Shown: positions 51,145-59,374 of the stretch, one piece after another
Numbering within the stretch: position 1 is the stretch's first letter
Layout: each line of letters begins with the position of its first letter
Notes under the pieces: generated by a model
Databases searched by the model: none
What the model was told of the DNA's origin: nothing
Seen by the model: the letters and a program-made list of their open reading frames with translations, nothing else
Made by a program: the position numbers and the translations under genes
Source: Pedobacter roseus
Lineage (GTDB): Bacteria; Bacteroidota; Bacteroidia; Sphingobacteriales; Sphingobacteriaceae
NCBI RefSeq assembly: GCF_014395225.1
Contig: NZ_CP060723.1
Span: 4,216,001 to 4,280,000 of the forward strand
Direction of reading: 5' to 3'
DNA length: 64,000 nt

Positions 51145-52032
51145 ATGAAATACATGGAAGAATTCGAAGTAAGTGATGCATCTAAGAAAACCAAAACCGT
51201 TTATATCTCTACTATAATTAGTATTGCATTGGTTTTATTAATGCTCGGGTTACTTGGTTTGGTACTTGTACATGCCAAAAACCTGTCTAACTACGTTAAA
51301 GAAAACATTGTTTTAAACATTATTGTTGATGAAGGTGCAAAAGAAGCTGATGTACTGGCTTTCCAGAAAGAGTTAAATACAAACCCTGCTGTAAAGCAGA
51401 CGCAATATGTAAACAAAGAGCTTGCCGCCAGAAATTTAACCCAGGATTTAGGTGAAGATTTTGTTAACTTCTTAGGTTACAACCCGCTAACTTCTACCTT
51501 CGATGTGTACTTAAAAGCAGAATATGCGAACAATAAAAGCATCGATGCACTAAAAGCGAGTATTTCTAAAAACCCTGTGGTTAAAGAAGTAGTTTACCAA
51601 AGTTCTTTAATTGATATGGTAAACAAGAACATCAATACCATCGGGTTGATTATTTTTGCTTTTGCAGTACTACTTTTAATCATCTCTATTGCACTGATTA
51701 ACAACACCATACGATTAGCCATTTATTCGCAGCGCTTTTTAATTAAAAGTATGCAGCTGGTTGGTGCAACGAAAAATTTTATCCGACGTCCTTTCTTACT
51801 GTACGCTGCTTTGCACGGCTTAATTGCTGCGTTTATTGCCATCATTATTTTATTGGCAACATTGATTTATGCCCGCAAAGAAGTACCGGAAATTATTATT
51901 TTAAATAACTACCAGGAATTTGGCTTTGTATTTATCGGCCTTTTAATTGTTGGTATTTTTATAACAGGAATTAGTACATGGTTTGCAGTAAGCAGGTATT
52001 TACGTTTAAAATCTTATCATCTTTATAGATAA
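51145..52032 (+). CDS. ftsX: Cell division protein FtsX
   Basis: 295 residues. Four transmembrane segments: one near the N-terminus (STIISIALVLLMLGLLGLVLV), an extracytoplasmic domain (~50-160, with VLAFQKELNTNPAVKQTQYV), then TIGLIIFAFAVLLLIISIAL, a permease core (RQ.LxGATxxFIRxP type: SMQLVGATKNFIRRPFLLYA) and two final helices. FtsX, with the ATPase FtsE, controls peptidoglycan hydrolases at the septum; ftsE is not in this window. Its stop overlaps the DUF3098 start by one base (TAATG). First gene of the ftsX-DUF3098-uppP-truB cluster. Confidence 0.94.
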   Translation: MKYMEEFEVSDASKKTKTVYISTIISIALVLLMLGLLGLVLVHAKNLSNYVKENIVLNIIVDEGAKEADVLAFQKELNTNPAVKQTQYVNKELAARNLTQDLGEDFVNFLGYNPLTSTFDVYLKAEYANNKSIDALKASISKNPVVKEVVYQSSLIDMVNKNINTIGLIIFAFAVLLLIISIALINNTIRLAIYSQRFLIKSMQLVGATKNFIRRPFLLYAALHGLIAAFIAIIILLATLIYARKEVPEIIILNNYQEFGFVFIGLLIVGIFITGISTWFAVSRYLRLKSYHLYR

Positions 52033-52259
52033 TGGCAGAAAAAAAAACAAGTCCGGTTGTTAAGGACGTTAAAAGCGAATTGGTTTTTACCAAAAAAAAC
52101 TACCAGTTATTATTAATCAGCATTGCAATTGTTGCATTTGGTTTTATCCTGATGATGGGCACCACTGGTGACATATACGACTTCAGAAGAACTTTATTGG
52201 CTCCGATAGTGGTTTTGGCAGGTTTTGCTTTTGGTATTTATGCTATCTTAAAAAAATAA
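52032..52259 (+). CDS. DUF3098 small membrane protein
   Basis: 75 residues with two predicted helices: YQLLLISIAIVAFGFILMMG and LLAPIVVLAGFAFGIYAIL, separated by GDIYDFRRT. This is the DUF3098 pattern, found in Bacteroidota next to ftsX and uppP. It is presumed to act in the envelope with its neighbours, but no function is established. Start ATG shares its A with the ftsX stop. The vapBC pair begins 39 bp downstream. Confidence 0.88.
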   Translation: MAEKKTSPVVKDVKSELVFTKKNYQLLLISIAIVAFGFILMMGTTGDIYDFRRTLLAPIVVLAGFAFGIYAILKK

Positions 52260-52298
52260 ATGTTTTGTATTCAGTAAAGTGTTTTTTAACTTTATAAT

Positions 52299-52502
52299 AT
52301 GACAACAACAAATTTGCAGATTGAAATTAATTCGCTTCCCCTAAACCTTAGGCAGGAAGTTGCGGATTTTGTTGAATTCTTAAAAACAAAACACAAGAAC
52401 AAGCCGAAATTAAAATCACGTGAATTTGGGTATGCAAAAGGTAAGATCAAACTAGCAGATGATTTTGATGAGCCTTTAGAAATGTTTGCTGATTACATTT
52501 AA
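52299..52502 (+). CDS. VapB-type antitoxin, DUF2281 family (second pair)
   Basis: 67 residues. N-terminal segment LQIEINSLPLNLRQEVADFVEFLKTKH has the V-A-D-F-V-E-F-L pattern of DUF2281. C-terminus FGYAKGKIKLADDFDEPLEM parallels the first antitoxin in this window. The basic middle part (KHKNKPKLKSRE) may contact DNA. Stop overlaps the toxin start (TAATG), as in the first pair. It is inserted between DUF3098 and uppP. Confidence 0.85.
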   Translation: MTTTNLQIEINSLPLNLRQEVADFVEFLKTKHKNKPKLKSREFGYAKGKIKLADDFDEPLEMFADYI

Positions 52503-52885
52503 TGGCCTACTTATTAGACACGCATACCTTTTTATGGTTTGTATCAGGTGATGATCAATTGCCAGTTTCAGTAAAAAAAAGGCTATCTGATATTAATATA
52601 TCCTGCTTCTTAAGCATTGATTCTTTTTGGGAAATTGCCATTAAAAAACAGATTGGAAAGCTCGATTTAAAAATTGGTTTTGAAGAGCTTTTTAGATTTG
52701 CAGAAAGAAACCAAATTGAGATTGTCTCCATTAATGAAACCCATCTTACATTACTAAACCTCGAATTCATTAATAATGATCCTTTTGATCGGATTATTGT
52801 ATCGCAAGCCATTTCAGAAGATTTGGTCTTGATTTCAAGAGACAAAAAATTAAAAAACTATAAAGTAAAATTACAGTGGGAATAA
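52502..52885 (+). CDS. VapC-type PIN-domain toxin ribonuclease (second pair)
   Basis: 127 residues, the same length as the first toxin. Acidic residues in the same order: Asp6 in YLLDTHTF, Glu44 in SFWEIAIK, Asp93/Asp96 in NNDPFDRIIVSQA and Asp114 in ISRDKK. By eye the two toxins share the SxWEIxIK and DPFDRxIxSQA blocks but diverge elsewhere, so they are old paralogues or separate acquisitions rather than a recent duplication. Followed by uppP after 17 bp. Confidence 0.88.
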   Translation: MAYLLDTHTFLWFVSGDDQLPVSVKKRLSDINISCFLSIDSFWEIAIKKQIGKLDLKIGFEELFRFAERNQIEIVSINETHLTLLNLEFINNDPFDRIIVSQAISEDLVLISRDKKLKNYKVKLQWE

Positions 52886-52902
52886 CCCATTAACTAAACA
52901 AT

Positions 52903-53697
52903 ATGAACGCTTTTGAAGCCATTGTCCTTGCAGTTGTTGAAGGATTAACTGAATTTTTGCCGGTATCGAGCACTGGCCACATGATTATTGCATCATCATT
53001 GATGGGCATTGCATCAGAACCATTTGTAAAACTTTTCACCATTGTAATCCAACTTGGCGCGATACTTTCTGTAGTGGTACTCTATTTTAAAAGATTCTTC
53101 AAGTCAATAAATTTCTACATTAAATTGCTCGTTGCCTTTATTCCTGCGGCTGTATTTGGCCTGTTATTGAGCAAAAAAATCGACGAATTATTGGAAAGCC
53201 CAATGGCCGTTGGCATTTCGTTGCTTGTTGGCGGTGTAATCTTATTATTTGTTGATAAATGGTTTAATAAACCAACCGTACTCGAAGAAGAAAAGGTAAC
53301 TTATTTAACCGCTTTAAAAATCGGATTTTTTCAATGCATCGCCATGTTACCAGGTGTATCTCGTTCAGGGGCAACTATTGTAGGTGGTATGAGTCAGAAA
53401 TTAAGCCGAAAAGTTGCTGCTGAGTTTTCATTTTTCCTTGCTGTACCGACTATGTTTGCTGCAACGGCGAAAAAGTTGTACGATTTTTACAAAGAAGGGC
53501 ATACCATTACCCATGATCAAACCAATCTTCTAATTATCGGTAACGTTATTGCTTTTGTGGTAGCACTCCTGGCTATTAAAAGTTTTATCGGATACCTGAA
53601 CAAACATGGTTTCAAAGTTTTTGGCTGGTACAGAATTGCTGCAGGTTTAATCATTATCATCCTGTTATTAAGCGGACATAACTTACAGATCATATAA
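52903..53697 (+). CDS. uppP: Undecaprenyl-diphosphatase
   Basis: 264 residues, about seven to eight helices. Signature active-site motifs are VVEGLTEFLPVSSTGHMII (about 9-27) and GVSRSGATIVGGM (about 150). Removes phosphate from C55-PP to recycle the lipid carrier for peptidoglycan and O-antigen synthesis; inner membrane. Also called BacA for its link to bacitracin resistance. It normally follows DUF3098 in this phylum; here the vapBC pair lies between. The 3' gap to truB contains repeat copy 2. Confidence 0.95.
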   Translation: MNAFEAIVLAVVEGLTEFLPVSSTGHMIIASSLMGIASEPFVKLFTIVIQLGAILSVVVLYFKRFFKSINFYIKLLVAFIPAAVFGLLLSKKIDELLESPMAVGISLLVGGVILLFVDKWFNKPTVLEEEKVTYLTALKIGFFQCIAMLPGVSRSGATIVGGMSQKLSRKVAAEFSFFLAVPTMFAATAKKLYDFYKEGHTITHDQTNLLIIGNVIAFVVALLAIKSFIGYLNKHGFKVFGWYRIAAGLIIIILLLSGHNLQII

Positions 53698-53708
53698 TCC
53701 GTAAAATA

Positions 53709-53768
53709 TTAACCACAGATTTATATTGATGATTTTTATCTGTGTGCATCCTTTTTATCTGTGGTTAA
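53709..53768. repeat. Interspersed repeat copy 2 with 12-bp inverted ends
   Basis: TTAACCACAGAT and ATCTGTGGTTAA at the ends. The reverse complement reads TTAACCACAGATAAAAAGG... and matches the copy at 4882 almost exactly. It lies between uppP and truB. Confidence 0.75.
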
Positions 53769-53796
53769 AAAAATTAAGTAAACCACATTGAATGCG

Positions 53797-53804
53797 TATC
53801 TTTG
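53797..53804 (+). promoter_or_regulatory. Putative -7 box of truB (TATCTTTG)
   Basis: Exact match to TAnnTTTG. It lies downstream of the longest-frame ATG (53792), which argues that translation starts at the GTG 53819 instead. Confidence 0.5.
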
Positions 53805-53818
53805 CGCAAAAAAGATTT

Positions 53819-54550
53819 GTGAGTACCGAAAATTCAAAATTTAAAGATTTCAATTTTGCTGAAGGCGAATTGCTTTTAATCAACAAACCATACAAATGGA
53901 CCTCATTTGATGTGGTTGGCAAAATCCGTAACTCTTTAAAACCGCTAAAATTAAAGGTTGGTCATGCCGGCACTTTAGATCCCCTTGCAACAGGCCTGTT
54001 AATCATCTGTACCGGCAAGTTAACCAAGCAAATAGACACCTTCCAGGCTGAGGAGAAAGAATACACCGGAACGATGGTTCTGGGCGCTTCTACCCCATCT
54101 TTCGATATGGAAACTGAGGTATACGAAACTTTCGATATTAGCAACATTACCGAGGAAGAAATTTATGCTGCCTGCAAACCTTTTATTGGTGATATCGAGC
54201 AATATCCACCAGCGCACTCTGCTGTAAAGGTAAACGGAGAGCGTTTATATGTAAAAGCACGCTTAGGCGAAGAGGTTGAATTGCGTAAACGCTTTGTAAA
54301 TGTTCCTGAATTTGAAATCACCAGGATCGAACTTCCAGAAATCGATTTCAGGATTGTATGCAGTAAAGGTACTTACATCCGTTCGCTGGTATCCGATTTT
54401 GGCAAGGCTTTAAACAATGGCGCTTATCTATCTAAACTTACCCGTACCCGTAGCGGAAACTTTTTACTTAAAGATGCGTTTGAGGTATTAGAACTTGTTA
54501 ATTATATTCGTAGCAAGAAAGAAGAAGCCAAAACTGAAGCAGAAGCATGA
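53819..54550 (+). CDS. truB: tRNA pseudouridine(55) synthase
   Basis: 243 residues from GTG 53819, chosen because a TATCTTTG -7 box (53797-53804) overlaps the alternative ATG 53792, which would then not be transcribed. The alternative gives 252 residues. Catalytic Asp54 lies in VGHAGTLDPLATGLLII; other TruB markers are LLINKPYKWTSFDVV, YPPAHSAVKVNGERLYVKAR, and SKGTYIRSLVSDFG. Makes pseudouridine 55 in the T-loop of tRNAs. Stop and the yitT start overlap by 4 bp (ATGA). Confidence 0.94.
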   Translation: MSTENSKFKDFNFAEGELLLINKPYKWTSFDVVGKIRNSLKPLKLKVGHAGTLDPLATGLLIICTGKLTKQIDTFQAEEKEYTGTMVLGASTPSFDMETEVYETFDISNITEEEIYAACKPFIGDIEQYPPAHSAVKVNGERLYVKARLGEEVELRKRFVNVPEFEITRIELPEIDFRIVCSKGTYIRSLVSDFGKALNNGAYLSKLTRTRSGNFLLKDAFEVLELVNYIRSKKEEAKTEAEA

Positions 54551-55407
54551 ACCACATCAAAAACAGGCACACCAGGTTTATAAAAGAAATTCTTTTAATT
54601 ATTGCGGGTGTAACTTCGGCGTGTTTTGGCCTAAAAAGCTTTTTAATGCCGAGCCATTTTATAGACGGTGGCGTTACTGGTATTTCATTGTTGTTAAGCA
54701 CATTAACAGGATGGAATTTATCATACCTGATTGCCATCATTAACATCCCGTTCGTTATTTTAGGTTACCGGCAGATTGGCAAAGGTTTTGCACTTAAAAC
54801 AGCCATTGCTATTGCAGCACTTTCTATAGCCTTGATTGTTCTGCCTTTCCAGCCCATTACGCATGATAAATTGCTTATCGCTTTTTTTGGTGGTTTATTT
54901 TTAGGTGGAGGAATCGGTTTGGCCATGCGTGGCGGCTGTGTAATTGATGGAACAGAGGTTTTAGCACTTTACATCAGTAAAAACAGCATTTTAACCGTTG
55001 GAAACATCATCCTGATTTTAAACATCATTATTTTTGCTTTCGCAGCCTATTTTCTCAATATCGAGACGGCATTATATGCTATTTTAACTTATTTATCAGC
55101 ATCCAGCACTATTGATTTTATAGTGAATGGAATAGAACAATATACCGGTGTAACCATCATTTCAGAACACCAGGAAGCCATTAAAGGCTTCATCATCAAC
55201 GAAATGAAACGTGGTGTTACCATTTATAAAGGTGAGGGCGGTTACGGGGAAAAGAAAGATATTGATATTATTTTCACCGTAGTTACCAAGCTGGAAATGA
55301 GCAAATTGCAAACCGCTATCCGACAGATTGATCAGGATGCTTTTGTAATACAGCAACAAATTGCCGATTTAAAAGGCGGGGTAGTAAAACGCCACGCTTT
55401 ACATTAA
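54547..55407 (+). CDS. yitT: YitT-family membrane protein (DUF161-DUF2179)
   Basis: 286 residues. Five to six hydrophobic helices in residues 10-195 (EILLIIAGVTSACFGLKSFL, the repeated GG.GLAMRGG motif in GGGIGLAMRGGCVIDGTE), then a soluble C-terminal DUF2179 domain (GRGVT-type motif MKRGVTIYKGEGGYGEKKDI, then DQDAFVIQQQIADLKGG). Function is unknown in general; inner membrane. Its start overlaps the truB stop, so the two are translationally coupled. ribF follows by 12 bp. Confidence 0.9.
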   Translation: MNHIKNRHTRFIKEILLIIAGVTSACFGLKSFLMPSHFIDGGVTGISLLLSTLTGWNLSYLIAIINIPFVILGYRQIGKGFALKTAIAIAALSIALIVLPFQPITHDKLLIAFFGGLFLGGGIGLAMRGGCVIDGTEVLALYISKNSILTVGNIILILNIIIFAFAAYFLNIETALYAILTYLSASSTIDFIVNGIEQYTGVTIISEHQEAIKGFIINEMKRGVTIYKGEGGYGEKKDIDIIFTVVTKLEMSKLQTAIRQIDQDAFVIQQQIADLKGGVVKRHALH

Positions 55408-55419
55408 TTTCTTATCCCA

Positions 55420-56406
55420 TTGAAGATATACAATAACCTTTCGGAATTTAAAAAATTAGATAATGCCATTGTTACCATTGGCACTTTTGACGGTGTACAT
55501 TTCGGACATCAAAAAATTATTAAACAACTGGTAGAAAAGGCAAAAGCCGATAATGGAGAAAGTGTGATTTTAACTTTTTTCCCCCATCCAAGAATGATCA
55601 TCGATCCTGAAAACCAGGATCTGAAGATGATCAATACCATCAATGAAAAAGCTGAAATTTTAAAAAGTTTAGGAGTAGATCATTTAATTATTACGCCTTT
55701 TACCCGCGATTTCTCCAATCAGCTGCCAGAAGATTATATCAAAAATACGCTGGTTGATAATATTGGAACTAAACACATCATTATTGGTTACGATCACCGT
55801 TTTGGGAAAGACCGTTCGGGTAATTTGAGTGATTTAAAAGCTGCCGGCTTACATTTTGGCTTTACTGTTGAGGAAATTATGGAGCAGGATATCCATGATG
55901 TTGCTGTAAGCTCTACTAAAATCCGTCAGGCGCTTTTAGCCGGCGATGTTGGTTTGGCCAACGATTATCTGGGTTATCCGTTTTCCATTTTCGGCAGGGT
56001 AATTAAGGGCGACAAAATCGGCAGAACAATTGGCTTCCCTACAGCAAATATCTTCGTCGAAGAAACCTACAAATTGATTCCAGGTGATGGCATTTACGCC
56101 GTAACAGTTGAGATGAGTCCAGAATTTAAGGAGGATTTGCAATCGACAAGTGGACTTCCGACTTCGGACTCCGGACTTCGGACTTACAAAGGTATGGCCT
56201 ATATCGGGCAGCGTCCAACCATTAACGGGATGACCAGGAATATCGAAGTGAACATTTTTGATTTTAACCAGGAAATTTATGGACAGGACATCAAGATGAA
56301 TTTTTTAAAGTTCCTCCGCCATGATGTAAAATTTACCGGATTAGAAGCTTTAACCATTCAGTTACAAAAAGATAAAGAAGCTACTTTAGCTTATTTTAAG
56401 GGGTAG
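55420..56406 (+). CDS. ribF: Bifunctional riboflavin kinase/FAD synthetase
   Basis: 328 residues from TTG 55420 (LKIYNNLSEFKK; no better start nearby). N-terminal adenylyltransferase domain: GTFDGVHFGHQKII (21-34, with the H-x-G-H equivalent) and FGKDRSGN. C-terminal flavokinase domain: FSIFGRVIKGDKIGRTIGFPTANI, then YKGMAYIGQRPTING. Converts riboflavin to FMN and FAD. Between the first strands of the kinase domain (about residues 245-255) the protein reads GLPTSDSGLRT, encoded by the same 7-bp array type as in ispG (56154-56184). Normal family members have a short loop here. Confidence 0.95.
   Translation: MKIYNNLSEFKKLDNAIVTIGTFDGVHFGHQKIIKQLVEKAKADNGESVILTFFPHPRMIIDPENQDLKMINTINEKAEILKSLGVDHLIITPFTRDFSNQLPEDYIKNTLVDNIGTKHIIIGYDHRFGKDRSGNLSDLKAAGLHFGFTVEEIMEQDIHDVAVSSTKIRQALLAGDVGLANDYLGYPFSIFGRVIKGDKIGRTIGFPTANIFVEETYKLIPGDGIYAVTVEMSPEFKEDLQSTSGLPTSDSGLRTYKGMAYIGQRPTINGMTRNIEVNIFDFNQEIYGQDIKMNFLKFLRHDVKFTGLEALTIQLQKDKEATLAYFKG
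56154..56184. repeat. 7-bp tandem array (ACTYCGG) inside ribF
   Basis: Units ACTTCCG, ACTTCGG, ACTCCGG, ACTTCGG, ACTT on the plus strand, translated in frame as part of SGLPTSDSGLRTYKG. Same units, same plus-strand orientation as 6058-6090 in ispG, although the genes are on opposite strands. Confidence 0.85.
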
Positions 56407-56455
56407 ATTTAATTCACTGCTGTCATTCTGAACGTAGTGAAGAATCCCAAACCGA
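56407..56455. repeat. Half-element GTCATTCTGAACGTAGTGAAGAATCCC
   Basis: Related by eye to TCATCTCGACCGTAGTGGAGAGAT at 60440-60463 and GAGCGAAGTCGAAGG at 35000-35014: shared GAnCGnAGTnGA core. Single arm without its partner. Confidence 0.4.
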
Positions 56456-56600
56456 CAAAACACAGAACCCAAATTGCGATAATAATCAGCTGGTAAACAA
56501 TTGAAAATTGTATATAATTTTCAGCCCAAAGATTTTTCATTGCATTCAGAATAACAGTTTTTCCTTTCAAAAAAGCCTTATTTTCGTTATATTAGCGGCA

Positions 56601-56954
56601 ATGAGGCTTTTTTACATCATCTTCTTTCTTTCTATCTCTATAAATTTTGCGGCCATCGCATCGCAGGAAAAAAGAAATGATGCAGCATTAAAAAACACTA
56701 AAATCAGTTTATTTACCTGTAAAAAAAACATCAGGATCAATCTTGGTTTTAATCAGGATAATGAAAGTTTACAAAAGGATTTTATTAACAGTTCTATTGT
56801 AAAAATAGCTTCAAGTGCCTGTATCCTCCTGTCTTTTTTGCTGTTCCTTTTTTTAAAGAATAAACCTGTTAGCAACCAATTTGTAATCAAGAGATTAAAA
56901 TATAATTATTGGTGCCTGTTTCAGATGCTCTATCCAAAACATTTTTTTTGGTAA
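56601..56954 (+). CDS. Small secreted or single-pass membrane protein, unknown
   Basis: 117 residues from ATG 56601; the frame is open from 56508 but a TATTTTCG box (56579-56586) supports the later start. MRLFYIIFFLSISINFAAIA is a signal peptide. After a Lys/Asn-rich segment there is one hydrophobic helix (IVKIASSACILLSFLLFLFL) and a short basic tail. No family recognised. It stands alone between ribF and the antiporter gene. Confidence 0.55.
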   Translation: MRLFYIIFFLSISINFAAIASQEKRNDAALKNTKISLFTCKKNIRINLGFNQDNESLQKDFINSSIVKIASSACILLSFLLFLFLKNKPVSNQFVIKRLKYNYWCLFQMLYPKHFFW

Positions 56955-57043
56955 GTAATTTCATTTTATTGAAATTTTAATACATGTCGGGCAAATAAAA
57001 TGTCCGGAAATAGATTATTTAACATCATTACCCATTTTTATAG

Positions 57044-59256
57044 ATGCATTTACCTGATTTAATTGCCGATTTAGGCTTAATCCTTGCCGCAGCAGGAATA
57101 ACCACACTCATATTTAAAAGAATTAAGCAACCTCTCGTTTTGGGCTATATATTGGCCGGCTTATTGGTTGGTTCTCACTTGGATTTTTTTCCCTCTGTTA
57201 CCGATACCAAAAGCATTAACATCTGGGGCGAAATCGGTGTTATTTTCCTTTTGTTCAGCTTAGGCTTAGAATTCAGTTTTAAAAAGCTGGTTAAGGTGGG
57301 TGGCTCTGCCTCCATTACAGCAATTGTAAAAGTTTTATTTATCATCCTGGCCGGGTATCTCGTGGGGAAAGCTATGGGCTGGAAAGATATGGACAGTTTA
57401 TTTTTAGGGGGATCTTATCCATTTCGTCAACCATGATCACCATTAAGGCTTTCGAAGAACTGGGTTTAAAACATAAAAAATTTGCTGGCCTGGTGTTCGG
57501 TGTCTTGATTGTTGAAGATTTAGTTGCTATCCTCTTATTGGTACTGTTCTCTACCCTGGCGGTTAGTCAGCAATCAGCCGGTACAGAAATGTTATATTCC
57601 ATTTTAAAGCTGGCCTTTTTCCTTGTACTATGGTTTTTGGGCGGAATATTCGTAGTTCCTTCTTTTCTTAAAGCCACCAAGAAATTAATGAATGATGAGA
57701 CCATGTTGGTAGTATCATTGGCTTTATGTTTGGTAATGGTTTTACTAGCTGATAAAGTTGGCTTCTCTCCTGCCCTTGGTGCATTTATTATGGGCTCCAT
57801 TTTAGCCGAAACTACTCAGGCCGAGCGGATAGAACATTTAACCAAATCAGTAAAGGATTTATTTGCAGCGGTATTTTTTGTTTCAGTTGGGATGCTCATC
57901 GATCCCTCCATGCTGGTTAAATATGCAGTCCCAATTTTAGTGGCTATTACTGTGATTATTTTTGGCAAAATCATCTTTACCATATTAGGTGCATTATTAT
58001 CTGGTCAGCCGCTTAAAACCTCGGTACAATCGGGTATGAGTTTGGCGCAGATTGGGGAGTTCTCCTTCATCATTGCCTCGTTGGGCTTAACCCTTAAAGT
58101 AACCAGCGACTTCTTATACCCTATCGCAGTGGCTGCAGCGGCCATCACAACCTTTACCACTCCTTACCTGATCAAACTATCAGAGCCTTTTTATCAGTAC
58201 TTAAACCGCGTTTTACCAAAAAAATGGCTGGATGGAATTGAGCGCTACAGTTCGAGTACTGAAGGAATTACCACTTTAAGCGATTGGAAGGTTTTATTGC
58301 GGTCGTACATCTTTAACACCATTATTCATTCAGTAATTATCATCGCGATTATATTTTTAGCTTACCGGTACGTGCAGCCCTTTATTGTGAGCAATATTGC
58401 CAATAGCTTAACTTCTATTATCATCAGCGTGGTGGTATCGTTTATACTGATGTCGCCATTTTTATGGGCATTATCAATCCGCAGGATTCAAAGGACAGCT
58501 TATTCTCACCTTTGGTTAAACAAAAAATATACCCGTGGACCATTGATTGCGATTGAATTTTTCAGGGTTGCATTGGGGATTTTCTTTGTGGGCTTTTTGA
58601 TGTACGAGTTTTTTGATACCTGGGTGGCAGCAATGATTGCACTTGGATTAATCATTCTGGGCATGGTAATTTTTTCCAGAAAACTTCAATCGTTTTACGA
58701 TAAACTGGAAAGACGTTTTATGTTAAACTTAAATGCACGTGAAAACCAAAAACCTGATATTTTGCCTTGGGATACCCACTTAACGGAACTTACTGTTTCT
58801 CCCGAATCGGAAGTAGTTGGAAAAACATTAACTGAATTGATGATCAGGGAAAAATATGGCGTAAACATCGCGTTAATTGAACGGGGAAGGAATAATATAC
58901 CAACGCCTGGAAGAGACGAAAGGCTTTATCCTAACGATAAATTACTGGTGATTGGTGCAGATGATCAATTGGCAGCTGTTAAAGCATTGTTAGAAGTTGA
59001 TATGCCTGAAATTGCCGAAGAAGACAACTTCCCGAATAAGGAAATGACCCTACAAAAAGTAGTTGTTCATGCCGAATCGCCGGTTTATGGATTAAGCATC
59101 AGAAATGCAGGAATTCGCGAAAAAGCCCAGGCTTTAATTGTTGGTATTGAACGGGGCGCCGATCGGATATTGAATCCTTCTTCTGACTTTATTTTCGATA
59201 CGGGCGATATCATCTGGATTGTAGGGAACAATAAGAAGATTAAAGAGGTGATTTAG
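57044..59256 (+). pseudogene. CPA2-family cation:proton antiporter (Kef-like), frameshifted
   Basis: Two overlapping frames encode one antiporter. 57044-57436 gives the first ~130 residues (DLIADLGLILAAAGITTLIF, helix repeats) and ends LFLGGSYPFRQP-stop. 57433-59256 gives the rest (607 residues), starting MITIKAFEELGLKHKKFAGL. Restoring one G to the run of five G at 57407-57411 gives LGGILSISSTMITIKAFEE, the normal family sequence, so one base is missing. The rest is intact: an Na+/H+ exchanger domain, then two RCK_C (TrkA-C) domains (about LPWDTHLTELTVSPESEVVG and TLQKVVVHAESPVYG). This is either a sequencing/assembly error or a recent inactivating deletion. Function would be K+/H+ or Na+/H+ exchange. 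Confidence 0.88.
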
Positions 59257-59265
59257 GTAGCCCGG

Positions 59266-59345
59266 AGTCATTAGTCGGGAGTCATTAGTCCATATTTTTT
59301 AGTCGATATAGACTACTGACTGAGGACTTTTGACTAAGGACTAAA
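59266..59345. repeat. Inverted 7-bp arrays AGTCnnn / GACTnnn
   Basis: Plus strand: AGTCATT, AGTCGGG, AGTCATT, AGTCCAT (59266-59293), a 17-nt centre, then GACTACT, GACTGAG, GACTTTT, GACTAAG, GACTAAA (59311-59345). Core AGTC and its complement GACT alternate with three variable bases. It begins 9 nt after the antiporter stop codon. Confidence 0.9.
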
Positions 59346-59351
59346 AAAAGC

Positions 59352-59359
59352 TATCTTCG
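59352..59359 (+). promoter_or_regulatory. Putative -7 box of the DUF2157 gene (TATCTTCG)
   Basis: Seven of eight match to TAnnTTTG, 15 nt upstream of ATG 59375 and immediately after the heptamer element. Confidence 0.35.
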
Positions 59360-59374
59360 TATATAACCTAACCT

